Source: Lachnospiraceae bacterium (lineage in GTDB: Bacteria > Bacillota > Clostridia > Lachnospirales > Lachnospiraceae). Taken from it: a stretch of DNA of 12,480 nucleotides. Made by a program: the position numbers and the translations under genes. The notes below the pieces were generated by a model. It made no database searches. It was not told the origin of the DNA and saw only the letters and a program-made list of their open reading frames with translations. Below, piece after piece: positions 1 through 7,228 of the stretch. The stretch is from contig JAFVEU010000240.1 in NCBI GenBank assembly GCA_017475845.1, positions 1 to 12,480 of the forward strand, given 5' to 3'. Every line of letters begins with the position of its first letter. Positions within the stretch are counted from its first letter, which is position 1.

Positions 1-342
1 CCGGAGAATATACCTAAAAGCAGAAAAAGCATGAGATTTAGGCATACATTTCCGGGCCGGAAGCAGCATATCGGCCGGAGAATATGCCTAAAAGCGGCAA
101 AAGCATGAGATTTAGGCATACATTTCCGGACCGGAAGCAGTATACCGGCCGGAGAATATGCCTAAAAGCGACAAAAGCATGAGATTTAGGCATACATTTC
201 CGGACCGGAAGCAGCATACCGGTCGGAGAATATGCCTAAAAACGGCAAAAGCATGAGATTTAGGCATACATTTCCGGGCCGGAAGCAGCATACCGGCCGG
301 AAAATATACCTAAAAGCGGCAAAAGCATGAGATTTAGGCATA
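1..342. repeat. 74-bp tandem repeat array, about 4.6 copies
   Basis: Units begin at 1, 75, 149, 223 and 297; the last is cut after about 46 bp, and the array probably continues left of the window. Units follow each other without unique spacers and differ at only a few positions. Each unit has two inverted repeats: 9-bp arms ATGCCTAAA / TTTAGGCAT around an A-rich loop, and TTCCGG-N-CCGGAA, followed by GCAGCATA and CCGGCCGG. In copies 1 and 5 the first arm reads ATACCTAAA. Because 74 is not a multiple of 3, no reading frame persists through the array. The last unit ends 40 bp before the desulfurase gene, so any promoter for that operon lies inside or left of the array. Shortened relatives occur near 3567 and 7111. 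Function unknown. Confidence 0.97.
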
Positions 343-382
343 GACTGCAATAAGAGGATAAAAGGGAGCATTATCAGTACAA

Positions 383-1534
383 ATGGAAGTATATATGGAT
401 AATTCAGCCACCACGAGAACAGAAGATGCAGTGGTGGAGCTTATGGACAGGATCTACAGGGAGGATTACGGCAACCCATCAAGTTTACATAAAATCGGAT
501 ACAGGGCGGAACAGTATGTGAATGATGCGCTGGATACCTTTTCCTCCATTCTCCAATGTAAGAGGAAGAATATAATATTTACCTCCGGAGGCACCGAGAG
601 CAATAATACAGCCATCCTAGGAACGGAAGGCTTTAAGGAGAGCAGGGGAAAGCATATCATTACCTCGGTGATGGAGCATCCCTCTGTGCTGGAGCCGGTG
701 AGAGCTCTTGAAAAAAAAGGATGGGAAGTGGATTTCCTGGGAGTTGACGGGGAGGGACATGTGGATCCACGGGAATTAAGGTCAAGGATCAGGAAGGATA
801 CGGTGCTGGTTTCCCTCATGCATGTAAATAACGAGATTGGTTCTATAACACCTGTTTCTGAAATGGGAAAGGTGATCCATGAGGCAAATCCGGAATGATT
901 TTTCCATGTGGACGACGTACAGGGCTTCGGAAAGATCGGGTTGAAGATGAAGGATTCCCATATCGACTTTCTTTCTGCCAGCTCCCATAAGATACACGGT
1001 CCCAAGGGATCGGGATTCCTTTATATGTCCGACCGGGCTGTCCACATTTCACCCTATATCATGGGAGGCGGACAGCAGGGAGGAATGCGCTCCGGAACCC
1101 TTAATGTTCCGGGTATCGCAGGCTTTGCAAAAGCCGCCGAGCTTATATATAAGGATATTGAGGAGAATCATTCCCGGGCAAAGGAGATCAGGGAGTATTT
1201 TGTAACGGAAGCGGAAAAGATAGAAGAAGTCAGGGCAAACGGGAGCGCGGAAGGCTCTCCCTATATCCTGTCCCTTACCGTAAAGGGCATAAGGGCAGAG
1301 GTACTGCTCCACGCGCTGGAGGAAAAGGGAGTTTATATTTCGGCAGGTTCTGCCTGCTCAAGTCATAAAAAGAAGATTTCGGATACCCTTAAGGGCATAG
1401 GCTTAACGGATGATGAGGCCGGATCCACCGTGAGGTTTTCCTTTTCCGTACATACGGATATGAAGGAAGCGGAATACTGCATTGAGTGCCTTAACGAGGT
1501 GATACCGGGATTAAGAAGGTTCAGGAGAAGATAA
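383..1534 (+). pseudogene. nifS: Cysteine desulfurase (NifS/IscS family) interrupted by an in-frame TGA
   Basis: This is a PLP-dependent cysteine desulfurase, which takes sulfur from cysteine as a protein persulfide; next to thiI it is the likely sulfur donor for tRNA 4-thiouridine. One frame of 384 codons holds the family hallmarks: N-terminal VYMDNSATT, SGGTESN (68-74), EHPSV with the PLP-stacking His99, NNEIGSI, HVDDVQ, the PLP lysine in SSHKIHG (Lys203), and the persulfide cysteine in SAGSACSS (Cys325). The only lesion is TGA at 896-898 (codon 172), between NPE and FFHVD, a position that is variable in the family. The frame is identical on both sides, so this is a substitution, not a frameshift. 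Truncation at 171 residues would remove Lys203 and Cys325. A GTG at 908 could restart translation but would give only half an enzyme. I chose ATG 383 because the family needs the VYMDN strand; its ribosome binding site is weak (AGGGAG, about 15 bases upstream). Readthrough, selenocysteine insertion or a sequence error cannot be excluded. Confidence 0.85.
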
Positions 1535-2724
1535 TGGAAAACAGATATCAGGCTTTTCTCTTAAAATACGCGGAGATAGGCGTAAAAGGGAAGAACCGCT
1601 ATGTATTTGAAGAAGCGCTGGAAAAACAGGTGAGGATCCACCTGAGACGGACGGATGCGGAATTTGAAGTCCGGAGGATCAACGGACGGATCTACTGCGA
1701 AGCCTTATCCGGATATGACTATGACAGGGTCATTTCGGAATTGAAGAAGATCTTCGGGGTGGTGGGGATCTGCCCCGTTAACCATGTGCCGGATAAGAGC
1801 ATTGAAGGGATAAAGGCAGCGGCGGTAAAGTTTGTGGGGGAAAACTATCCCGACAAAAACTTTACCTTCAAGGTGGATACCAGAAGGGCAAACAAGGCTT
1901 ATCCCAAAACCTCCATGGAAGTGGATGCGGATGTGGGAGAAGCCCTTCTTGACGCATATCCGGAGATGAAGGTTGATGTACATAAGCCTGAGGTCCTTAT
2001 ACATATTGAGCTCAGGGAACAGATCTTTCTGTATTCAAAGATAATAAAGGGGGCCGGAGGCCTGCCTCTTGGAACTAACGGAAGAGCTCTCCTTCTCCTG
2101 TCCGGCGGCTTCGATTCCCCGGTGGCAGGGTATATGGTATCGCGCAGGGGAGTGTATCTGGACGCGGTGTACTTTAACGCTCCGCCCTATACTTCCGACA
2201 GGGCAAAGCAGAAGGTGATAGATCTGGCAAGGGTCCTGTCCTCATACACCGGTTCCATAAGGCTTCATATAATAAACTTTACGGAAATACAGATGGCGAT
2301 ATATGAAAGATGCCCCCATGACGAGCTGACCATCATCATGAGGCGCTATATGATGAGGATAGCGGAGGCCATCGCTAATGACAGCAAGGAGTGTCTCGGG
2401 CTTGTAACCGGTGAGTCCATAGGACAGGTGGCAAGTCAGACCTTAAGAAGTCTCTTTACCACGGATGAAGCCGTATCCATCCCGGTATACAGGCCCCTTA
2501 TCGGCTTTGATAAGCAGGACATAATCGATAAGGCCGAGGAGATAGGGACAGCAGATATCTCTGTACTGCCCTTTGAGGACTGCTGTACCATCTTTGTGGC
2601 AAAGCATCCCGTGACCAAACCCCGCTTAAATGTGATAAAGGATTCGGAAGAAAAGCTTTCGGACATAAGCGGTGAACTTATAAACAGGGCTCTGGCTTCG
2701 GACGAAGCCATGGATATCTGGTGA
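1534..2724 (+). CDS. thiI: tRNA 4-thiouridine synthase ThiI
   Basis: ThiI adenylates U8 of tRNA and transfers sulfur to it, giving 4-thiouridine; in some bacteria it also serves thiamine thiazole synthesis. The 396-residue protein shows an N-terminal ferredoxin-like part and a THUMP RNA-binding region (about 60-165), then a PP-loop ATP pyrophosphatase domain with SGGFDSP (190-196). The conserved FEDCCTIF segment (Cys350, Cys351) holds the likely sulfur-handling cysteine. The C-terminal rhodanese domain of the E. coli enzyme is absent, as in the Bacillus type, which relies on a dedicated NifS-like partner; the upstream gene fits that role. The ATG overlaps the upstream TAA by one base (TAATG) behind AGGAGAAG, so the two are probably translationally coupled. 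The gene ends in TGA, showing that TGA is a normal stop here. Confidence 0.97.
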   Translation: MENRYQAFLLKYAEIGVKGKNRYVFEEALEKQVRIHLRRTDAEFEVRRINGRIYCEALSGYDYDRVISELKKIFGVVGICPVNHVPDKSIEGIKAAAVKFVGENYPDKNFTFKVDTRRANKAYPKTSMEVDADVGEALLDAYPEMKVDVHKPEVLIHIELREQIFLYSKIIKGAGGLPLGTNGRALLLLSGGFDSPVAGYMVSRRGVYLDAVYFNAPPYTSDRAKQKVIDLARVLSSYTGSIRLHIINFTEIQMAIYERCPHDELTIIMRRYMMRIAEAIANDSKECLGLVTGESIGQVASQTLRSLFTTDEAVSIPVYRPLIGFDKQDIIDKAEEIGTADISVLPFEDCCTIFVAKHPVTKPRLNVIKDSEEKLSDISGELINRALASDEAMDIW

Positions 2725-2725
2725 A

Positions 2726-3418
2726 ATGTTTATATTCGGCTTACAAAAACTTACCCTTCTGGATTACCCGGGGGAGACGGCGGCAACCGTCTTCTTAAAG
2801 GGCTGCGATCTAAAGTGCCCATACTGTCATAACAGTCCGCTGCTTTCCGGTGATGCGGACCCCCTTATGACGGATGAAGAGCTGTTCTCGTTTCTCGATC
2901 AGAGAAAGGGATTGCTGGATGCCGTGGTGATCTCCGGCGGGGAACCCTGCCTGAACAGAGGGACTGAGGAACTGATAAAGGGTATAAAGGACAGAGGGTT
3001 CAGGGTGAAGCTGGACACCAACGGCAATCACCCCGGAGAGCTGAAAGCTCTGATAGATCAGGGACTTTTGGATTATGTGGCCATGGATATAAAGAATTCT
3101 CTGCCGAAATACGGGCTCACCACCGGGATCCCGGAGCTTGACACTTCAGGCATAAGGGAAAGCGTATCCCTGTTACTCCGGGGTAAATGCAGCTATGAGT
3201 TCAGGACCACTGTGGTAAGGGGCCTTCATGAGCTTAAGGATTTTACCCTTATAGGAAAATGGATAGAGGGGGCAGAGCGGTATTTCCTCCAGCAGTTTGT
3301 ACAGAGAGACAGCGTTCCGGATAAGGAGCTTGAGGCTCCGGACAGGGAGGAAATGGATTCCTACTTAAAGGAAGTGAGGAAGTATGTTCCCAATGCGGAA
3401 TTAAGGGGCGTTTCCTAG
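2726..3418 (+). CDS. nrdG: Anaerobic ribonucleoside-triphosphate reductase activating protein (radical SAM)
   Basis: NrdG is a cytosolic radical SAM enzyme that uses a [4Fe-4S] cluster and S-adenosylmethionine to make the glycyl radical on NrdD. The 230-residue protein carries the cluster motif CX3CX2C at Cys27, Cys31 and Cys34 (GCDLKCPYCHN), the SAM-binding SGGEP at 70-74, and the start FGLQKLTLLDYPG typical of the NrdG form common in strict anaerobes. It is longer than E. coli NrdG (about 150 residues). It begins one base after the thiI stop, so it is cotranscribed with the tRNA-thiolation genes, while its substrate nrdD is next but has its own promoter. The close relation to pyruvate formate-lyase activases is the main alternative; the adjacent nrdD settles it. 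Confidence 0.95.
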   Translation: MFIFGLQKLTLLDYPGETAATVFLKGCDLKCPYCHNSPLLSGDADPLMTDEELFSFLDQRKGLLDAVVISGGEPCLNRGTEELIKGIKDRGFRVKLDTNGNHPGELKALIDQGLLDYVAMDIKNSLPKYGLTTGIPELDTSGIRESVSLLLRGKCSYEFRTTVVRGLHELKDFTLIGKWIEGAERYFLQQFVQRDSVPDKELEAPDREEMDSYLKEVRKYVPNAELRGVS

Positions 3419-3473
3419 GAAACTGTTTTCCGGCCAAACCGCTACATTTTGTTGTATACAAAGAATATCACTA

Positions 3474-3483
3474 CAATATATTG
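3474..3483. promoter_or_regulatory. Putative NrdR box core overlapping the nrdD -35
   Basis: CAATATATTG matches the conserved core CWATATATWG of the NrdR box; the outer flanks match poorly. NrdR is a zinc-finger/ATP-cone repressor of ribonucleotide reductase genes in many bacteria. The site shares three bases with the TTGACA -35 box at 3481-3486, a position suited to repression. A second palindrome, TTGTATACAA (3452-3461), lies 22 bp upstream centre to centre and could be a degenerate partner, although NrdR boxes usually pair about 31-32 bp apart. Confidence 0.5.
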
Positions 3484-3509
3484 ACATTTTCAATAAGGCA
3501 TTTTATTAT
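3481..3509 (+). promoter_or_regulatory. Sigma-70-type promoter of nrdD
   Basis: The -35 is TTGACA (3481-3486), the spacer is 17 bp, and the -10 is TATTAT (3504-3509, five of six consensus bases). Transcription would begin near 3516, leaving a leader of about 118 bases before the nrdD start. It lies in the 215-bp gap after nrdG, so nrdD can be transcribed apart from nifS-thiI-nrdG. Confidence 0.75.
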
Positions 3510-3514
3510 ATATG

Positions 3515-3544
3515 GGTGCGGAAAAATCCCGGTATTTCCGCACC
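3515..3544 (+). other. Stem-loop at the 5' end of the nrdD transcript
   Basis: GGTGCGGAAA (3515-3524) pairs perfectly with TTTCCGCACC (3535-3544), giving a 10-bp stem with a 10-base loop. It begins almost exactly at the predicted transcription start. No T-run follows, so it is not a standard terminator. A 5'-terminal hairpin that stabilises the mRNA, or a regulatory leader, is the likely meaning. Confidence 0.65.
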
Positions 3545-3566
3545 ATTATTACTGTTCAGGAGAATT

Positions 3567-3606
3567 TTCCGTATTTCGGAAGCAGCATATAAGAGATCGG
3601 GCCGGG
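3567..3606. repeat. Degenerate relative of the 74-bp unit in the nrdD leader
   Basis: The stretch contains CGGAAGCAGCATAT (3577-3590), identical to part of array copy 1, then CGGGCCGG; GGAGAAT lies just upstream (about 3559), in the same order as in the 74-bp unit. It reads as a unit with internal deletions. A third relative is at 7111-7153. It sits between the nrdD promoter and its ribosome binding site and would be transcribed. Confidence 0.55.
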
Positions 3607-3633
3607 ACAATATTCAGGAGAGAGGACTATATC

Positions 3634-6021
3634 ATGTATCAGGTAGTTAAGAGGGACGGAGCGGTTGCGGATTTTGACATTTCCAAGATCTCGGCAGCCA
3701 TTACAAAGGCATTTACGACACTTGAAAAGGAGTATCACACCAGTGTCATCGACCTTATCGCCATCAGGGTAGCATCCGATTTCGAGAGTAAGGTGGAAGA
3801 CGGAAGGATCACGGTGGAGCAGATCCAGGACAGTGTGGAAAAGGTTCTGTCCGAAGCCGGATATTCCGATGTGGCAAAGGCGTATATCCTTTACCGTAAA
3901 CAGCGCGAAAAGGTGCGTAACGTCAATTCCGCCCTGCTTAATTACAAGGATATCGTTGATGATTATTTAAAGATAAACGACTGGAGAGTAAAGGAGAATT
4001 CCACCGTCACCTATTCCGTAGGCGGCCTTATCCTTTCCAATTCCGGAGCCATCACTGCCAATTATTGGCTTTCTGAGGTATATGATGAGGAAATCGCCAA
4101 TGCCCACAGAAGTGCGGCGATCCACATCCACGATCTTTCCATGCTTACGGGCTACTGTGCAGGCTGGAGCTTAAAGCAGCTTATACAGGTGGGACTTGGA
4201 GGAGTTCCCGGAAAGATAACCTCTTCTCCCGCAGGCCATCTTTCTACCCTTTGCAATCAGATGGTGAATTTCCTCGGAATAATGCAGAATGAGTGGGCTG
4301 GAGCCCAGGCATTTTCTTCCTTTGATACCTATCTTGCGCCCTTCGTGAGGGTGGACAATCTTTCACAGAAGGATGTAAAGCAGTGCATACAGTCCTTCGT
4401 ATATGGAGTCAATACCCCCAGCCGCTGGGGAACTCAGGCTCCCTTTACAAATATCACCCTGGACTGGACTGTGCCTGAAGACCTGAAGAACTTAAACGCC
4501 ATAGTCGGCGGCAAGGAACTGGATTTCACCTACGGCGAATGCCAGCATGAGATGGATATGGTAAATAAAGCCTTCATCGAAGTCATGATCGAAGGGGATG
4601 CCAACGGCAGGGGTTTCCAGTATCCTATTCCCACCTATTCCATCACCAGGGACTTTGACTGGAGCGATTCCGAGAACAACAGGCTGCTTTTCGAAATGAC
4701 CGCGAAATACGGCACTCCCTATTTCTCGAATTACATCAATTCAGATATGGAGCCCAGCGATGTCCGTTCCATGTGCTGCAGGCTGCGTCTGGACTTAAGG
4801 GAGCTCAGGAAGAAATCGGGAGGCTTCTTCGGATCCGGAGAATCAACAGGCTCCATCGGAGTTGTTACCATCAATATGCCCAGGATCGCATATCTGGCTG
4901 AAGATAAAGAGGATTTCTACAAAAGGCTCGACCACCTTATGGATATCAGTGCCAGGAGTCTGCGCACCAAGAGACAGGTTATCGAGAAGCTCATGGAGCA
5001 GGGGCTTTATCCCTACACCAAGAGGTATCTCGGCACCTTCTCAAACCACTTCTCCACCATCGGCCTTATCGGCATGAATGAGGTGGGACTCAATGCGAAG
5101 TGGCTCAGGGCCGATATGACCGACAAGAGGGTGCAGGAATTTACAAAGGAAGTCTTAAACCACATGAGGAACAGACTTTCCGATTATCAGGAGCAGTATG
5201 GGGATCTCTACAATCTGGAGGCTACCCCCGCAGAATCCACCACCTACAGATTTGCAAAGCATGATAAGGAAAAATATCCCGACATCATCACCGCAAATAT
5301 GGAAGGAACACCTTACTATACCAATTCATCCCATCTGCCGGTGGGCTATACGGAGGATATCTTCTCCGCGCTGGATATACAGGATGAGCTTCAGACCCTC
5401 TATACTTCGGGAACCGTTTTCCATGCCTTCCTTGGCGAAAAGCTTCCCGACTGGAGAGCAGCGGCTACCCTGGTACGAAAGATCGCCGAGAATTACAAGC
5501 TTCCGTATTACACCATGTCACCCACCTATTCGGTATGCAGGGAGCACGGATATCTGAGCGGAGAACAGACCCTCTGCCCTTACTGCGGAGAGAAGACTGA
5601 GATCTACAGCCGTATCACCGGATATTACAGGCCGGTTGCAAACTGGAATGACGGAAAGGCCCAGGAATACAGGGACAGGAAGGTCTATGACATTTCTTCC
5701 TCCGTTCTTAAGAAAAAGGCTCCCGTATATGTGGATTTCAAGGAGAGTGCGGTGAAGAGATCCAATAAGAGCGCCGGTGAAAATGCGGAAAACGTTGCCA
5801 TGCTCTTTAAGACTACAACCTGCCCCAACTGTGCCATCGCAGGAGATATGCTCAAGGATGCGGGGATAGAATACAAGACAGTGGATGCCAATGAGAATCC
5901 CGCCCTTGTGGAGGAATACGGCATCATGCAGGCTCCCACCCTTGTGATCTTTGACGGGAACGGCTGCAACAAGCTGAACGGTGTTTCAAATATCAAGGAA
6001 TGGCTTAAAAAAGTACAGTAA
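3634..6021 (+). CDS. nrdD: Anaerobic (class III) ribonucleotide reductase with fused C-terminal glutaredoxin-like domain
   Basis: NrdD reduces ribonucleoside triphosphates to deoxy forms without oxygen, using a glycyl radical made by NrdG. The 795-residue protein starts with an ATP-cone (about 1-95, allosteric), followed by the barrel core with Cys175 (TGYCAGW) and the Cys381-Cys382 pair (SMCCRL) that supplies the thiyl-radical cysteine. The zinc-type site is CX2H (Cys635, His638) plus CX2C (Cys648, Cys651), and the radical glycine is Gly663 in SRITGYYRPV. After a linker, residues about 722-795 form a glutaredoxin/thioredoxin-like domain with CPNC (730-733) and a cis-Pro-type APTLVIF segment. 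The fused domain suggests reduction by a disulfide carrier instead of formate. I chose ATG 3634, after AGGAGAGAGG with good spacing, because the first ATP-cone strand MYQVVKRDG follows directly and the open frame upstream covers the promoter. Confidence 0.96.
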   Translation: MYQVVKRDGAVADFDISKISAAITKAFTTLEKEYHTSVIDLIAIRVASDFESKVEDGRITVEQIQDSVEKVLSEAGYSDVAKAYILYRKQREKVRNVNSALLNYKDIVDDYLKINDWRVKENSTVTYSVGGLILSNSGAITANYWLSEVYDEEIANAHRSAAIHIHDLSMLTGYCAGWSLKQLIQVGLGGVPGKITSSPAGHLSTLCNQMVNFLGIMQNEWAGAQAFSSFDTYLAPFVRVDNLSQKDVKQCIQSFVYGVNTPSRWGTQAPFTNITLDWTVPEDLKNLNAIVGGKELDFTYGECQHEMDMVNKAFIEVMIEGDANGRGFQYPIPTYSITRDFDWSDSENNRLLFEMTAKYGTPYFSNYINSDMEPSDVRSMCCRLRLDLRELRKKSGGFFGSGESTGSIGVVTINMPRIAYLAEDKEDFYKRLDHLMDISARSLRTKRQVIEKLMEQGLYPYTKRYLGTFSNHFSTIGLIGMNEVGLNAKWLRADMTDKRVQEFTKEVLNHMRNRLSDYQEQYGDLYNLEATPAESTTYRFAKHDKEKYPDIITANMEGTPYYTNSSHLPVGYTEDIFSALDIQDELQTLYTSGTVFHAFLGEKLPDWRAAATLVRKIAENYKLPYYTMSPTYSVCREHGYLSGEQTLCPYCGEKTEIYSRITGYYRPVANWNDGKAQEYRDRKVYDISSSVLKKKAPVYVDFKESAVKRSNKSAGENAENVAMLFKTTTCPNCAIAGDMLKDAGIEYKTVDANENPALVEEYGIMQAPTLVIFDGNGCNKLNGVSNIKEWLKKVQ

Positions 6022-6052
6022 TACGGAAGGTTAATACGAGGAATGAGACAGT

Positions 6053-6090
6053 CCCGGATCGGATCAAATGATCTGATCCGGGTATTTTTA
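6053..6090 (+). terminator. Intrinsic terminator between nrdD and hypE
   Basis: A 13-bp stem (6053-6065 with 6070-6082, one G-U pair, arms beginning CCCGGATC and ending GATCCGGG) closes an AAAT loop and is followed by TATTTTTA. It should end the nrdD transcript. Only 11 bases separate the T-tract from the hypE start, so hypE needs either readthrough or a promoter upstream of the hairpin that must pass it. Confidence 0.92.
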
Positions 6091-6101
6091 CAGGAGAAGC
6101 A

Positions 6102-7106
6102 ATGGCAAAGATCACAATGGAACATGGCAGCGGGGGAGCTGCCACGGCGGAGCTGATAGAAGGACTGTTCAAGGACAGGTTCGGTAATGAATATCTGGAT
6201 AAAATGGAAGATTCTTCCGTGGTGCCCGGATATGACAGGCTCTCGGTCACTACGGATTCCTTTGTGGTCAGGCCTCTTTTTTATGACGGCGGAGATATCG
6301 GAAGGCTTTCGGTATGCGGTACCGTGAACGATCTCCTTATGAGCGGCGGAGTACCCAGATATCTTACTGCGGGCTTTGTACTGGAAGAGGGGCTGGATAC
6401 AGGGCTCCTTGAAAAGGTAGTGGATTCAATGGCGGAGACTGCAAAGGAAGCAGGGGTCTGTGTAGTCGCAGGAGATACCAAGGTGGTGGAATCCTCAGGA
6501 GGAGAGGGGGGACTCATCATCAATACCGCAGGCGTGGGCTTTGTGGATGATGGAATTTCGGTAGGTGCCCGTTTCATACAGCCCGGTGACGCGGTGATCC
6601 TGTCCGGGAATCTGGGAGACCATCATGCCGCCATAATGAAGTACAGGCTGAATATCAAAAACGATCTGATAAAGAGTGACAATGCTCCACTAAACCGTAT
6701 GGTGAGAGGGCTTGTGGAAGGCGGGATAAGGGTACATGCCCTGAGGGATGTGACAAGGGGAGGACTGGGAACCGTATTGAATGAGTTTGCGAAGGATTCC
6801 GGATCAGACATTGTCCTTGAAGAAAACTCCATTCCCGTAAGCCCGGTAGTGAGGGATTTCAGCGCACTTCTGGGACTTGACATCATGTATATGGGAAATG
6901 AGGGAAAGATGGTATGTGCTGTTGCCCCCGAAGACAGGGACAGAGCCCTTCAGATAATAAGGGATTCCGAATACGGTGAGAACGCGGCGCTTATCGGAGA
7001 GGTAAGGGAAACCATGGAGAAACCATTGCTGATAATGAAGACTGCCATAGGGGGAAAGAGAGCGGTGCCTCCTCTTTTCGGGGAAGGGCTTCCCAGGATA
7101 TGCTGA
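6102..7106 (+). CDS. hypE: Hydrogenase maturation protein HypE
   Basis: HypE, with HypF, makes the cyanide ligands of the [NiFe]-hydrogenase active site: its C-terminal cysteine is carbamoylated and then dehydrated with ATP. The 334-residue protein has the AIR-synthase-like ATP-binding fold motifs HGSGG (8-12), GGDIGRLSVCGTVNDL and AGDTKVV, an LRDVTRGGLGT segment, and the diagnostic C-terminus PRIC, in which the last residue is the reactive cysteine. SelD and PurM/ThiL share the fold, but the PRIC end and internal motifs favour HypE. AGGAG lies 5 bases before the ATG. No other hyp gene or hydrogenase is in the window, so the partners must be elsewhere or the protein may act in another nitrile or carbamoyl pathway. 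The gene lies directly behind a terminator and ends in TGA. Confidence 0.95.
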   Translation: MAKITMEHGSGGAATAELIEGLFKDRFGNEYLDKMEDSSVVPGYDRLSVTTDSFVVRPLFYDGGDIGRLSVCGTVNDLLMSGGVPRYLTAGFVLEEGLDTGLLEKVVDSMAETAKEAGVCVVAGDTKVVESSGGEGGLIINTAGVGFVDDGISVGARFIQPGDAVILSGNLGDHHAAIMKYRLNIKNDLIKSDNAPLNRMVRGLVEGGIRVHALRDVTRGGLGTVLNEFAKDSGSDIVLEENSIPVSPVVRDFSALLGLDIMYMGNEGKMVCAVAPEDRDRALQIIRDSEYGENAALIGEVRETMEKPLLIMKTAIGGKRAVPPLFGEGLPRIC

Positions 7107-7110
7107 TACC

Positions 7111-7153
7111 TTCCGTATTTTACTGAAGATATGCCGCATAGAGCGGCCGGGGG
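7111..7153. repeat. Third dispersed relative of the intergenic repeat
   Basis: TTCCGTATTT is identical to 3567-3576 and is followed by GAAG, GCCGCATA, GAG and GGCCGGG in the same order as in the nrdD leader copy. It lies just after the hypE stop. The rest of the 122-bp gap to the next gene holds a weak inverted repeat CGGCAA/TTGCCG (7163-7185) with an 11-base loop; I see no clear promoter there. Confidence 0.45.
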
Positions 7154-7228
7154 ACGGCACGGCGGCAATAAAAAGCTCCTTGCCGTTCGCTGCAACAGTC
7201 CCGGAGAGTTAAGGGAAAGGAATGGAAA

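Noticed and set aside
1..342. CRISPR array
   Set aside because: Units of 74 bp are contiguous and near-identical over their whole length; there are no unique spacers.
186..371. Minus-strand open frame across the left array
   Set aside because: It lies in the repeats, has no convincing ribosome binding site, and its peptide only echoes the repeat.
896..945. Clear bacterial SECIS element after the desulfurase TGA
   Set aside because: I could build only weak, short pairings and no convincing stem with a loop at the usual distance, so I do not claim a selenoprotein.
466..1005. Long minus-strand open frame opposite the desulfurase
   Set aside because: The + strand encodes a recognisable enzyme; the antisense frame is a by-product and shows no family motifs.
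3481..3633. N-terminal extension of NrdD from an upstream start
   Set aside because: The open frame happens to continue through the promoter and leader; the family N-terminus and a good ribosome binding site are at 3634.
6102..7106. Selenide, water dikinase (selD)
   Set aside because: The fold is shared, but the CGTVNDL and GDTKVV motifs and the terminal PRIC are those of HypE.
7154..7228. tRNA or other RNA gene in the gap before the methyltransferase
   Set aside because: Only short inverted repeats are present; no cloverleaf or T-loop-like sequence is seen.
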